Assembly: GCF_000340215.1 (NCBI RefSeq)
Contig: NW_006921542.1
Span: 1,330,267 to 1,394,266 of the forward strand
From: Pseudocercospora fijiensis CIRAD86
Taxonomy: Eukaryota > Ascomycota > Dothideomycetes > Mycosphaerellales > Mycosphaerellaceae
Length of the DNA: 64,000 bases
Direction of reading: 5' to 3'
In this document: in pieces, positions 36,010 through 47,860 of the stretch
Position numbering within the stretch: the stretch's first letter is position 1
Layout: each line of letters opens with the position of its first letter
The notes under the pieces: generated by a model
What the model saw: the letters and a program-made list of their open reading frames with translations, nothing else
What the model was told of the DNA's origin: nothing
Database searches by the model: none
Translations under genes and position numbers: made by a program

Positions 36010-38481
36010 AGGCGACGAGTAGCTAAAGTCTTATCTAGACGCCTATAGTAGGCCTAATCTAAAACGCGTATAGTAAGTTATATCTAAAACGCTAATACTA
36101 AAAAGTAATATTAATCCGGAACGCGTTATAGATATTAGAAAGCACTATTTAGAAACGCTTATAGCGAGCACTATTAGGAACGCTTATAGCAAGATAGTCT
36201 TAAATATCTATAGTAACTACTTCCGGAATATGCCTATAGTAATTACTATCCGGAATACCTATAGCGAGTACTATTCGAAATATCTATAGTAAGTAGTTCT
36301 TTCCGAGTTAGAACGCTTATAGTAAGTACTACCTATAAGGCGTATAGTAAGTACTACCTATAAGGCGGATACTAAGTCTAATCTAAAACGACTATAGGAA
36401 TTCTTATTTAGAACGCTTATAATACTAAGTACTATTCGGAACGCGTATAGTAAGTCTAATCCGGAGCGCTAATAGTTAGTACTACTATCTATAACGCCTA
36501 TACTAAGTTTTATTTAGAACGCGCTATATAGTAATTCTAATCCGAAACGCTTATACTAAGTCTTATCCGGAACGCGTATAGTAAGTACTATCCGGAACGC
36601 GTATAGTAGGTCTAATTCGGAACGCTAATAGTAAGTACTACTAAGAACGCCTATAGCAAGTAGTACTTTCTAAAATACCTATAGTAAGTACTATTTAGAA
36701 TACTTATAGCAAGTTATATCTGAAACGCCTATAGTAAATGCTACTAAAAACGCTTATAGCGAGTAGTATTATTCGAAACGCTTATAGCGGTAACTATCCG
36801 AGATATCTATAGCGAGTAGCACTATCCGGAACGCCTATAGCAAATACTATCTAAAACGCCTATAGGCTATAGTAAATAGCATTAGAACTACTTTTAGCGG
36901 ATACCCTATATAACGCCTACTACGAGTACCTTATAAAACGCCTATAGCGAGCACTCTATAGAACACCTATAGCGAGTAGTACTATACGGAACGCGTAGGA
37001 GTCGATAGGACAAGCCTTATTTTAAACGCTTAGTATAGTTAGTCCTATATAAACCGGAACGCGTATACTAAGTCTAATCTAAAACGCTTATAGAAAGTCT
37101 TATCCGGAATGTATAAATTAAGTCTAAGTCTAATCCGAAACTAAATACTTATATTAAGCACTATCCGGAAGGCCTATAGGCTAAGACTATAGCGAGCAGC
37201 ACTATCCGGAACGCTTATAGTAAGTACTATCTAAAACGCCTATAGTTAAACAGCATTCGAACTATCTATAGCGAGTACCCTATATAACGCCTACTCTAAG
37301 TACCCTATAGAACGCCTATAGCGAGTACTCTATAGAACATCTATAGCGAGCAGTACTATCCGGAACGCGTAGAATAAGCTAACTGTTACTAACAACGCCT
37401 ATAGTAAGGCTAACTTAGAGCACTTATAATAGTAAGTACTATTCGGAACGCGTATAGTAAGTCTAATCCAGAGCGCTAACAGTTAGCACTACTATCTAAA
37501 ACGCCTATACTAAGTTCTATTTAGAACGCGCTATATAGCAATTCTAATCCGAAACGCTTATACTAAGTCTTATCCGGAACGCGTAGAGTAAGTACTATCC
37601 GGAACGTATATAGCAAGTCTAATTCGGAACGCTAATAGTAAGTACTACTAAGAACGCTTAAAGCAAGTAGTACTATCTAAAATACCTATAGCAAGTGCTA
37701 TTTAGAACACCTATAGTAAGTCTAATCCAAAACGCCCGAAACGCCTATAGCAAATACTGCTAAAAACGCTTATAGCGAGTAGTAATATTCGAAACGCTTA
37801 TAGCGATAATTATCCGAGATATCTTTAGCGAGTAGTACTTTCCGGAACGCTTATAGTAGATACTATCTAAAACGCCTATAGTTACTAAATAGTATTCGAA
37901 CTACTTATAGCGAGTACCTTATATAACGCCTACTACAAGTACCTTATAAAGCGCCTATAGCGAGTACTCTATAGAATACCTATAGCGAGTAGTACTATCC
38001 GGGGACCGGAACGCGTAGGACAAGCTAACTACTATCTATAACGCCTATAGAAAGTCTGATTTAGAACGTTTATAATAGTAACTTAGTAAGTACTATTCGC
38101 AACGCGTATAGCAAGTCTAATCTAGAGCGCTAATAGTTAGTACTATTATCTATAACGCTTATACCAAGTTCTATTTAGAACGCGCTATATAGCAATTCTA
38201 ATCCGAAACGCCTATACTAAGTCTTATCCGAAACGCGTAGAGTAGATACTATCCGGAACGCGTATAGTAAGTCTAATTCGGAACGCTAATAGCAGGTACT
38301 ACTAAGAACGCCTATAGCAAGCAGGACTATCTAAAATACCTATAGTAAGTGCTATTTAGAATACCTATAGCAAGTTATATCCGAAACACCTATAGAAAAT
38401 ACTACTAAAGACGCCTATAGCGAGTACTCTATAGAATACCTATAGCGAGTAGTACTATATAGAACGCGTAGGACAAGCCTT
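36010..38481. repeat. 25-26 bp satellite array, left part
   Basis: Repeats of a unit like CCGGAACGCCTATAGCAAG followed by TACTAT fill the segment. Longer phrases recur, for example GGACAAGCCTTATTTTAAAC and GGATAAGCTAACTATTATC, which shows a higher-order organisation. The DNA is RIP-mutated (TpA-rich, CpG kept). No coding potential. The array continues after the transposon insertion. Confidence 0.9.
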
Positions 38482-38489
38482 ATTTTAAA
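38482..38489. other. target site duplication, left copy
   Basis: ATTTTAAA directly precedes the left terminal inverted repeat and is repeated at 48447-48454. The uninterrupted phrase CCTTATTTTAAACGCTTAG occurs elsewhere in the satellite (for example near 37016), showing the empty site. Confidence 0.95.
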
Positions 38490-38509
38490 TAGACCCCGCA
38501 GTGGTTCGG
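38490..38509 (+). repeat. left terminal inverted repeat
   Basis: TAGACCCCGCAGTGGTTCGG, perfectly complementary in inverse order to 48427-48446. Confidence 0.97.
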
Positions 38510-38921
38510 GTTGGTTTGGTTTGGTTTGCCAAGCCGAAACTCTAGTTTGGTTTAGGTTGGTTTGCTAAGCAACTATATAAGTAGCTAGTTCGAACTATAT
38601 AATTTATCGGTTTTTAAGAAGTGTACGAATGTATACGTAGCTTTAAGCAAGCCCTTTGTAAGACTCAGCAGTGTGGCCGGCAGCGTAGCCGGCATTTTTA
38701 GTCCTTAGTACTTATAGAATTTTCGAATCCTACTTAGGCTACGTAGTTGTATAAAGGTACTTATATAACCTCAAATCCATAGACAATCAGCTAAGGGTAC
38801 TAACTAATCAAAAGTATATATATATATACACAAGGCATTATAGTTCAGTTCGGAAACTGCACTCCTTAGGTATGAATTTCATCCTTTCGTTTACGGTTCA
38901 ATTCCCTAACTGCTTAGCAGA

Positions 38922-39461
38922 ATGTCTTTATCTAGATCTAGGCAGAACTTATCGATTTCCCTAGAAGTCCTCCTCCTTAAGAAGTTTATACACTTTCCTA
39001 CCGAACTATTCGATAATATTAAGTACTAGGATAGCTCCTCCCTCGGTATCGGTATAGTATATAAAAGAGCTATAAGGCAGCTCTATAGAACGTTCTACTA
39101 GTCACTCGCTATACTAAGGCCGAATGCTAGTTCGTTCCTTAGAACTCTTAGTCATTTAGGAGATATAAAGGGTAGGGCAGGTAGTAACTTCGTATTGCAT
39201 AAGGAGGTAGAGGCTGCTATAGAAGAGGCCTTCAACCTGTAGAAGATAGTAAAAGATATAGAGGTAGCTATAGGTCTAGGTACCTAGTTGAATTTTCAGT
39301 AGGTAGAGTATAAGGATATTTAGAGGGAGTATTAGGTAGAGTTGCGAAGGCAGGTATATAATATGCTCTAGAAAACAGGGATAGTGCCTATAACTATAAC
39401 TATTAGGCTCTTCAACCTTCCTTATTTTTCCCTGTTTTCTTTTTATAAAAATCTAAACTAA
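38922..39461 (+). pseudogene. transposon cargo gene 1, unknown function
   Basis: An ATG at 38922 opens a frame that runs 179 codons to TAA at 39459-39461 when the internal TAG codons are read as mutated Gln or Trp. Segments such as LEVLLLKKFIHFPTELFDNI, HKEVEAAIEEAFNL and LRRQVYNML look like a real helical protein. No domain is recognised. It is the only plus-strand gene of the element, the nearest to the left end, and convergent with the first histone gene. Confidence 0.55.
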
Positions 39462-39755
39462 TACAAATCAACCGGAATGTCTATCTTCTTTTAGTTCTTT
39501 AAAAAACCTAGTAGCGTAGCTAGTAGCGTAGCCGGCAGCGTGGCCGGCAGCGTAGCCGGCCTTTTTACTCCTTAGTACTAACGGGATTTTGGGAGACTTC
39601 TATTCCGTACGGCTAATAAAGTATACTATACTATATATATATACTTAGAGAGTATTTAGAGCGCGGTATACAGCGCCGTATAACAGCGGCTTATTTCGTA
39701 TATAGAAAAGCTTGCAGATAATACTACGAATATCCTTTCTACTAGAACATCTATC

Positions 39756-40485
39756 CTACCTAGTACCGTCTCGAATGTAGACATTCTAGCCTTTTAGAAT
39801 CTGATCGAGTGCTTTAAAATCCTTGTCTATAATCGTTATACGCTTCGCGTAGATAGCTATAAGGTTGACCGCTAAAATAGTATTAGCATAGTCCGAAAAG
39901 AGGTAGAAGAGAAACATACATTCGAAGATACGAACTAGGTAGGCTTCTGCAGCCTCTTAAAGGGCGCCTATCGCGGAGGCTTAGAAGCGAAGGTCCGTTC
40001 TATAATCCTAGGCAATTTCGCGAACAAGTCGTTAGAAAGGAGTTTTACGGATTAGGAGCTAAGAACTCTTCTAATACTGCCGAATCTTACGGAGGGCTAC
40101 GGCTAAAGAAGGATTAGTAAAAAGATAGTAAGAATGCCGGCTACGCTGCCGGCTACGCTGCCGGCTACGCTGCCGGCTACAAATAGGACTTACTTCCTAG
40201 GCGCTATCGACGCTTCGCACGATTACTACTAGCAGCAGAAGCGCTAGTTGTCGTCTTGCGTAGAGCCTTGCCCGCCGTTGTCTTACGCGGAGCCTTGCCC
40301 GCCGTTGTCTTACGCGGAGCCTTGCTCGCGACGCCCTTTCTAGTACCGGAGCTAGTAGTAGTAGCAGCAGCTATCTTACGTTGATGTACTGTACTCGTTC
40401 TACTATTTCCGATCTTGTTACGACCCGTAGAAGTAGTAGGTCCCTTCTTGCGAGGCGTCGTAACTTAGTTAAGTAGACTCGCTAT
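39756..40485 (-). pseudogene. histone H3-like gene A, RIP-inactivated, three exons
   Basis: Exons on the minus strand are 40485-40194, 40102-39920 and 39871-39756 (591 nt together, 196 codons plus stop). Introns of 91 and 48 nt have GTAAGT/GTATGT donors, CTAAT branch sites and TTTAG/TTTTAG acceptors, and splicing restores frame exactly. The first join gives GTVALRKIRQY as in H3. Then come LLIRKTPF*RLVREIA*D, RTDLRF*ASA, AL*EAAEAYLVRIFES and AIYAKRITIIDKDF. In the histone-fold exons that align with H3, the stops fall where H3 has Gln. The N-terminal tail is about twice the normal length and repeats GKAPRKTTA, recalling H3 GKAPRK. The Met codon is mutated (ATA). Histone H3 packages DNA in nucleosomes; this is a divergent variant. 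The loop 1 length is H3-like and not extended as in CENP-A. Confidence 0.9.
40120..40187. repeat. GCCGGCTACGCT minirepeat in intron 1 of H3-like gene A
   Basis: Four tandem copies of GCCGGCTACGCT (40136-40180) form most of the intron. Related GCCGGC clusters occur in the other introns and gaps of the element. Confidence 0.9.
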
Positions 40486-41057
40486 TATAAAAGTCGTCGA
40501 ATTAAGGAAAAAAGTGCGTTGCGAAGGTATACGAAGGCGCGCGCGGAGCGAGGGTGTTACGGAGGTAGTAGATATAGAGCGTAGAGGTATAGGTATCGAT
40601 GCGAAGGTTAAATATAGCGGTAGTGTCGCGGTGTCGCTAGGCAATAGAGTAAGCTTCGCGCAAGCCTACATTATAGTGACGTTAGAGCAAGGAAAGAAGG
40701 CAGGCACGGCTAAAAAAGGCAGGCACGGCTAAAAAAGGCAGGCACGGCTAAAAAAGGCAGGTACGGCAGACTTTGAAATATAGCCGGTATATGTAGCCGG
40801 CATAGTAATAGGCGAAAGCCTCCTTTTAATGAATAGCCGGCGTGATAATAGTATCCTACTATAGTATAGATATTCTTTAGTAATGCCTTTACTAGCTATA
40901 GTAATCTTATAAGTAACCTAGGCCTATTGCTAGTAAATATAAGAAATATTAGGTAGGCTATACTAAACAAGCTAGTCATTTAGCAGGAAAAGGCCTACTA
41001 CCGTCTCTATATGCCGGCTACGAGTGCCGGCTACGAGTGCCGGCTATCGCTCTAAAT
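40486..41057. other. transposon spacer with minirepeats
   Basis: It contains GGCAGGCACGGCTAAAAAA three to four times (about 40699-40765) and GCCGGCTACGAGT clusters near 41010-41045. A 72-codon plus-strand ORF at 40514-40732 overlaps the expected promoter of H3-like gene A. Its end is a translation of the repeat, so I do not accept it as a gene. Confidence 0.6.
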
Positions 41058-41772
41058 TCAACTCCGCCCTATCTCGGAGGCTAAGGTACCGAGCGGAAAC
41101 CCTACAGCTTATATTTACTCGGTTGTCGCGGAGCGCTTACAGGTGAGGTATTAGAAAAGAGTATAAAAAGTACGAGAAGAGTATCCTAGGATATAGGTCG
41201 TAAGTGAATAAGAGTAGCACGCCTAGTTATTTATATAGTACGTTACTCTATACGACTAAGAGCCTATATTATCTCGTGCTTCGCTTATAAGACCTCGACT
41301 CTACTAATATACTATTATTCTCCTGCTCGGTCGCTGTCTTAAATCTTCTTCGAGTTGCTAGACTTAGTGCGTATCTATAGCTATGCAATAGCGCTACGTA
41401 TTATAGAGAATCAACTCCGCCGTATCTCGAAGGCTAAGGTACCGAGCGGAAATCCTATAGCTTATATTCACTCGGTTATCGCGGAGCGATTATAGGTAAG
41501 GTATTAGAAAAGAGTATAAAAAGTACGATAAGAGCATCCTAGGATATAGGTCGTAAGTGAATAAGAGTAGCACGCCTAGTTATTTATATAGTACGTTACT
41601 CTATACGACTAAGAGCCTATATTATCTTATGCTTCGCTTATAAGACCTCGACTCTACTAGTATACTATCGATCTCCTCCTCGGTCGCTAATACGCTATCT
41701 TAATTCTTCTTCGAGTTGCCGGACTTAGTGCGTATCTATAGCTATACAATAGCGCTACGCATTATAGAGAAT
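41058..41772. repeat. 353-bp tandem duplication inside the transposon
   Basis: Copies at 41058-41410 and 41411-41772 both begin TCAACTCCGCC and end ATTATAGAGAAT, with roughly nine tenths of bases the same by eye. The duplicated segment is part of the 3' region of cargo gene 2. Confidence 0.85.
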
Positions 41773-42055
41773 TTCTCGTTAAAGTTTCTCTCTCGTAGGC
41801 TTGCTATCTACCTCGTAGTATAGAGGATCAAAGTGCTAATACTAAAGAATCTCCTTATAGTTAGGATGCTAGGGCTCCTTAGGACCTTTGTATTTTAGGT
41901 CTGAATAGAGACGTATTATAAACGTTCTATCGCCCTTTCGCTTACTACCCGCTAGGTCGCGATATGCGAAGAAACTAATCTAAATGTAGCTCGTCTCTAT
42001 AAGAGCCGGGTGAATATAGAGCGCTAGGTTTCTACTTCGTACCTTAGATTTAGGG
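41400..42055 (-). pseudogene. transposon cargo gene 2, unknown function
   Basis: Minus-strand reading from about 42030 stays coherent through RIP stops: VPKSKVRSRNLALYIHPALI, FFAYRDLAGSKRKGDRTFI, HFDPLYYEVDSKPTREKL and VRQLEEELR. It runs into the 353-bp duplication. No family is recognised. The frame is the same as that of H3-like gene B just upstream. The two could be one fusion gene or two neighbours; a GCCGGC cluster at 42080-42105 favours a non-coding gap or intron between them. Confidence 0.5.
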
Positions 42056-42162
42056 ACGGCGCGGAGATAAAATTAGAAATGTAGCCGGTACCTATAGCCG
42101 GTAAAAGGATGCGAAAATAGGCCTCCTCCTAGGTTAATCTAACGACTAAATACAATTTCTAA

Positions 42163-42756
42163 CTAATCCGCTGTAAACCGACGCCGAATTTTAGCTAGAA
42201 GCTGCATATCTTTATTTTGAAGAGTAACCCGCTTCGTATAGATAGCAAGGAGGTTTAAAAGCTTAAGCTCGGTTACGAGAAATGCCTCCGTAGCTTCCTA
42301 AAGAGCACTAATCGCCTTAGCCGTAAATCGCATACTAGACCGAAAATCTAATGTAATTTCTCGGACGAGTCGCTAGAAGGGAGTCTTAGGGATTAAAAGC
42401 TCGGTCCCTCTTTTGTTTTAGAAAAGCCGGATCTAGCGAAGGGTAATAGTACCTAGTTTGAAGCGCCGCTTCTTTATCGTCGAGTCCTGCCTTATTCCCT
42501 TTCTTTTAATAGAAAGATAACTTTTCTTCGCGATAGTCTTCGTCCGCCTACTCTTTTTAGCCTTCTCCTGTCTACCTATAGCCTTCTTGTTTTTCGGTAC
42601 TGTTTTCCGAGGAACCCCCTTCCTTCGTATATACTACGGAGAGCCTTGCTCTTCCGATATCTCGTTCTCGCTACGGTCTCCCTATACTTGGCTTACTTTA
42701 CCCTTACCCTTTAGCCTCTAAAGATATTTATCTACGCGTTTAGGCGACGAGGGCAT
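42163..42756 (-). pseudogene. histone H3-like gene B, RIP-inactivated, no intron seen
   Basis: ATG at 42756 (MPSSPKRVDKYL), continuous frame of 198 codons to 42163. A basic tail of about 100 residues (KKAIGRQEKAKKSRRTKTIA) precedes a histone fold: LGTITLR*IRLF, ELLIPKTPF*RLVREITLDF, AISAL*EATEAFLV, then LLAIYTKRVTLQNKDMQLL and AKIRRRF. The long tail and the LLAIYTKRVTLQNKDMQL segment recall centromeric H3 (CenH3/CENP-A), but loop 1 is not lengthened, so the class is undecided. It differs strongly from gene A, so the two are not recent duplicates. It lies just downstream of the transposase, on the same strand. The end is uncertain because the terminal TAG could be a mutated codon. Confidence 0.85.
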
Positions 42757-43115
42757 ATCGGTAGGACCTAGAAAATTAATAAGTATATAATCGTAGGGAG
42801 ACATTAATGCTTCTTACCTTCTAGAACAAATAGTCTTCTATTAAACCGCCTTATTAGGTTATCGTTAGATTCGAATAAAGGATAGTAGCTTAAGGAAGGG
42901 GAGGCAGCCGGCTTAGGAAGGCCCGAAGAGCCGAATCCTTAAGGTATATTTGTCTTTAAGAATATAGGGAAAGGGAAGAAGGAGAGGAAGAGCGAATAGA
43001 GAATTAGAAATAGTCCGCAGGTAAGCGGGGTCGGTTGCTATAGCAACTAGTCTGTTTAGGTCCTAGGAATTCGAAACACATTTCGGATATATGCCGGCTA
43101 TATACGCCGGCTATA

Positions 43116-46100
43116 TTACCTTATACGTAAACGCTTCGTCTCCTTAAAGCTACTCTAAGCCTATATACGTTTCCGCTTCTCGACCCGGTATCGCCTTCTA
43201 CCTCCGCCCTCCTCCTCTTCGTTATCGCTAATTAGGGTTTCGCTTAGACTAAATTTCGTATTCTCTTCGCGCTCCTAGGTTTCTTCGATCTTAAGGTTTT
43301 CTAATTCCTCGATTAACTCCTTTAGTATAATCTTTAGTAACCTACCTTAGCGATTCTAGTAGAGGAGATAGTATCGGAATACTATAATAGATTCGAAGGT
43401 AGTAGGCGAGTATATTCGATTAAAGCGGCCCTAGTAACGAGCGATACTAAAAGACCTCTTATAGCCTATACCTACGCTCGGGATAGCGAGGACGTCCCGA
43501 GCGACCGACGCTATCGTTAGAAACTTAGGCTCTAACCGCTGCTATATAGCGAGAATATCGTCTCCGAATTCGTCTAGAAGACCGGTAAGATCTAGAGATT
43601 ATTAGCCCTCTTTCCGAGCCTACGGGTTTGTACTTACTCGCGCGCCGATAGAGATCGAACTCTTCCTTATTTACTTTAGTAGTTGCTTCCTCTTCTGCCT
43701 CTACTTCCTACCTACGAAATAGGTATAATATCGGAGCCTTCTAAACCTTCTTTTTCTTTGTAGGAGCTGCATTTAGACTAGTTTCTTTCCGACGCTCGTA
43801 GAATATCTTTTCTAGAATAGTCTAGTAATGCTTCGGCTATACCTCGTCCGCCTTCTATTCCGGCCTCTGCTAGTATATATCCTTTTCTACCGGGTTGAGC
43901 AAGTACGCAACGCTATAGATATCCCCGAACGAGTTAAAGGTAGTACTGTAATATTTATATAACTTAGTATAGGAGGTGTCTATAGCTTTCGTTATAGCTA
44001 CTTTCTAGGGAACGCTCTTCTTAGCTAGCTTAGCTACGGTTTCCTCGAGCTCGTTAAAGAGCTAGTTATAGTACGTAAAGATAAGGTAGATCGTCGGTCC
44101 TCGGGTTCTTCTAATCGTAGTAGTAACCTTCGCGTAATGCTTACCAATATCGACGAGATACTCTGCTTAGCGCTATTCGGCGGCGGTAAGGCCGAGCTAC
44201 TTAATACCCTCGGAACTCTAATAGATCTCGAGAGCGGTACGTAAAGTATATCCCCTCGTAACTATATAGAAAGTCGAATCGAACCGAGTCTTAACGTCTT
44301 AGGTAAAACGGAGTAGGCGCTAAGGAGGCCGCTTTTGCTATCGCTTATTCTATGCGATATTCTAGGTATCGGTTTTAGGGCGCTCGATTAGGTTCTTTTA
44401 AATAGCCTCGAATCGGTTATATCTCTATAAGCTCGAGTTCGTATATATTGCTAGACGACGAAGCTAGAGAAAAAGAGTTAGAACTATACTAGGTTGCCGG
44501 CTATAGGTACCGGCTACGGACAAAAGTTATACCTTATATAAAACGAGAGCGAGGCTCTCTGCCTTATCCCGTCTTATTACTATAATAAGTTTCTCGACTT
44601 TCGACTTTGCTTTATCCTTATCTAGGATCTTCTATTAGTCGTCGTTTAATAGTGCAATTTTAAGCGTCTTAAAGAGGGCTCGGATCGCGATTTGAACTAT
44701 ATAAGCGAGGTAGGGAAACTTCTATAGGGATATAACTAGCAACGACGTCGGCTCCGATTTAATAGGGCTAGGGCTATTAATAGGCTCCTCTTCATCGTTA
44801 TTATCGTGCGTATTGTCGTGCGTATCCGGAATCGTAGCGAGCTTAATATTCGGAAGATTAAGCTAGATTGTAGACCTTGTAATCTCCTCTACGCACTCGA
44901 CCCTATCGATACAATTAGTAATTTTAAAGACATATACGAGTGAATTGTATATACAACGCCTTATACAATGTTCGATTATTACTAGCGTTGTCCGTAGTAA
45001 TCGAGATTAGTTTCGTTATTACGCTAACCCTATCTATTACCGTATAGATAAGCTTCGCTATATCCTTACTAGTATAGGAACCTAGAATTTCAGGGAATCC
45101 GATTATAAGTTCCTAGAGTTTCTAATCCGAATTAATAAAGTATAGCATAATCGAGAGGAAGGAGGCTCTTATAGTCCGGCTTAACTAGCTATCGATAGCA
45201 ATAGCTACTCGGCGAGTATTACGGAGGATCTCCCGAATGTCGTCTAACGTAGCCTCTTTGTTCTTTTCGAATATAATACGCTAGGTTGTCGCGCCGAGAA
45301 ATAGGGGAGGGTAGTTTATAAGATATAGGTATGTCTTCTATATAGACTCCCTTTCGTAGAAGTCTTCCGGAAGACCGTTTATAGCTAGCATTTCGTTTGC
45401 TAGTTGCTTAAAGTCTTCGGGGGAGAAATCGGTAGCCTTCAATCCTAGAGCTTCCTTAAGCGTAGCCTATAATAATTAGCTAGATCTCTACGGTTGATTT
45501 AGGTAGCCGGAATCTATAGCCGGTAGCTATAGCCGGCAGCTATAGCCGGCATTTTAGAAGATATACCTCTTTCTAGAACGCTATATCTATATTAACTCTC
45601 CTCTCTCCTTAAGATTCCCGATACCGTTTAGAATAGAGATAGTTCGTAGGCGATAAGTTCCTATCCCCTAGTTTCGGGTATTTTAAGATTGAACCGTAGA
45701 AGTTATAGACAATTACTAGTTAACCTTTAAGTCGAGAAGTCGTATAACGGTACAATGCCCCCTCTATAAAGAACTTCTAGAATATATCCGTTCGCTCCTT
45801 ACTCCCCTATCGCATCGAGTACTTCCGGAGTTTACACTCCTTCGAACGTAAGTATAAAGGGAACTATATCTTATAGACCTATTAATTAAACTACTCTATA
45901 TACTCGGGTTTCTAAAGATACGCCTAGCTAGCCTTTTCGAAGATTTCCGGGTTAATACTCGATGTTCTTATATCTCCGAACAACCTTCTACTTAGACTCC
46001 GTAAAGGTAAGGACTAGGTAGTAGTACCCTATAATGAATTCCTACTACTAGGATTCGGAGAGGATGAATCTAGCCTTAATCGTCGTCTAGGACTCGATAG

Positions 46101-46232
46101 GCTCGAAGGTAAGTATACGACCTCCTCTCGACGTTGTCGCAATCTCGCTCGTATACTAGACTGTTTCGACTGTCGTCTCGTTATTACCCTTCCTAGTATA
46201 GCGCCTAGTGTATATACAATGTCGGTCGGCAT
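43116..46232 (-). pseudogene. hAT transposase, RIP-inactivated
   Basis: Reading through RIP stops gives a long transposase. A catalytic-core segment lies near 45190-44990: VAIAIDS*LSRTIRASFLSI, then TKLISITTDNASNN, with the acidic residues of hAT RNase H-like cores. The C-terminal dimerisation region lies near 43570-43390: RLEPKFLTIASVARDVLAIP, KRSFSIARY and YSPTTFESIIVFRYYLL, the hAT ARDxLxIPxS...RxFSxAR pattern. A charged tail ends at TAA 43118-43116. Two introns are inferred: 45566-45467 and 44532-44464, both with GCCGG repeats, GTATA donors and TAG acceptors. The start at 46232 (MPTDIVYTLGAI) is tentative, and the N-terminal part is poorly resolved. It would catalyse excision and integration of the element. 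Confidence 0.9.
44464..44532 (-). other. intron in the hAT transposase gene with GCCGG repeats
   Basis: A GTATAA donor at 44532, a CTAACT branch sequence and a CTCTAG acceptor at 44464 flank two GCCGG-type motifs. The open frame resumes on both sides. Confidence 0.65.
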
Positions 46233-46496
46233 GTTTTAAGGTTTCGTACGGTAAGGTAAGGACTTAGGAGTAGTAGATATATACTAGTAGCTATAGAGAA
46301 ACACCCTTTCTTTTATAGTATCGTATCGTTAGGAATAGCTAGGTAGTAAATAGCTAGCTACCTTCTTTTTTTGTTTCTTAGCTACCTAACTACTAGATTT
46401 TTTTTCCTAGCTACCCTAGCTAGCCTAACTACTAGAATTTCTTTCCTAGCTACCCTAACTACCTGAATTTTGCCTTCTATACGGCGGCTCTCTCCT

Positions 46497-47860
46497 ACTA
46501 ACGGAACCGAGCTACTATACCTAACGAATCTAAGCTCGTTTTTAGTCTTAATCTATCCTCTTTCGGTATAAGATACTCGATAAGCAAATGCTTAGGCCGA
46601 GTCTAACTACGAAACCTAAGACTAACTAATAGCTCTATTAACCAATCCTAATCCTCGAACTCCTTCCGCTTCTTAGTAAAGACCTTAAAGAGCGCTCGAG
46701 CTTCTTCGGGTACCTACGGAGTAGTCGAGATAAAGCCGTATCGCTAAAATAGGTAATCCTTCGGAGGCTTATATAGAGATTTAGAGAATTCTAACGCCAA
46801 CCTATCCTACTAGTAGCTTAGATTCCGGATACAAGCCCTCTCTGCCTTAGTAAAGATTTTATATAGCAGTAGCACTCTGCCTTCGAGAAACGCTTTCTGT
46901 TTAACTGTTAGTATCTGCCGGCTACGAACGCCGGCTATATATGCCGAGTATAGAATAATTACCTGTACCCCTTCCTCCTATAGTAATACTTCTACCGTCT
47001 CTAGATACCTAGCCCCGATCGTATTAATCGCAAGCCACTTTGCCTTTATAGACGTAAAGGCTTCGCTCTAATACTAATAAAGAAACTTCTACTCTATATC
47101 GAGGATATAAAGACGACTAGTCTCGATTCCAATCCTTGCTAGCTTTTCGTAGTAGCTTTAACTATGATTTTCTAGATTAATAGGACTTATGCCTTAGCCC
47201 TTTACTAGTATCTCGTCTCTTTGACTATGCTCGATCTACTCCTAGCGCTTATCGTCTATAGCGTTAGGCCCTAAGACTGCACCTGTTACTAGATCGACGT
47301 ATAGTATCTCCTCGCTTTTTTTAGTTCCTTTATTCGTAGTATTAAGCTCTATCGCGGCATCCTAAACTCTAGTATTGTTGTTCTCGGCTATCTAAATATC
47401 TCCGTTACTATCGGTCGTATCGATAGAGATAGCGACTATAGGTCTAAATGCTATTAGTTAACGTGTTAAAGAAAAATATACCGGCTACAGCTACCGGCTA
47501 CGGCTGCCGGCTATAGCTGCTAGCTACGGCCGCTAGCTAGATTGACTTACGCTACTAGAACTTTACGCTCGAAAACTAGCCGCAATTCTTTCCTCCTCTT
47601 AGCCTTCTCTTAGGTTGTCTTCTTATTCCAACCTTCACTTTTTTCTATAGGCGCTAGCTATCGATAGAATGCCTTATTCCGCGCCTTTCTTCTCTTATCC
47701 TTAGCTCTTTTATCCTTATCTATCTTGTCCTTTCTCTCGCGGTCTCGTACGGAATTCTTCTTCGTAGAGTACTCCTCTTTAGTCTTACGCTTTTTAGTTA
47801 GACGCTTAGGTAAAACAAACTCGCGGTCTTTAGTTCTATCTTCTATTTAGCGCGCGGCGC
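46497..47860 (-). pseudogene. transposon cargo gene 3, unknown function
   Basis: At least three exons on the minus strand: about 47860-47551, 47450-46963 and 46896-46497. They are separated by introns of 100 and 66 nt with GTAAGT/GTAATT donors, CTAAC branch sequences and AG acceptors; both introns hold GCCGGC repeats. The N-terminal exon is extremely basic (RKDKIDKDKRAKDKRRKAR). The middle reads ILYVDLVTGAVLGPNAIDDK and LYILDIE*KFLYQYQ. The end reads LEFSKSLYKPPKDYLF*RYG and ALFKVFTKKRKEFEDWDWLI. No domain is recognised. The basic N-terminus would suit nucleic-acid binding (inference). The 5' start was not located. Confidence 0.6.

Noticed and set aside
39756..40485. Calling H3-like gene A a centromeric H3
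   Set aside because: The long tail would fit, but loop 1 has canonical H3 length and the alpha-2 region is H3-like; I left it as a divergent H3 variant.
40514..40732. 72-codon plus-strand ORF inside the transposon
   Set aside because: It overlaps the expected promoter of H3-like gene A, and its C-terminus reads a GGCACGGCTAAAAAA tandem repeat.
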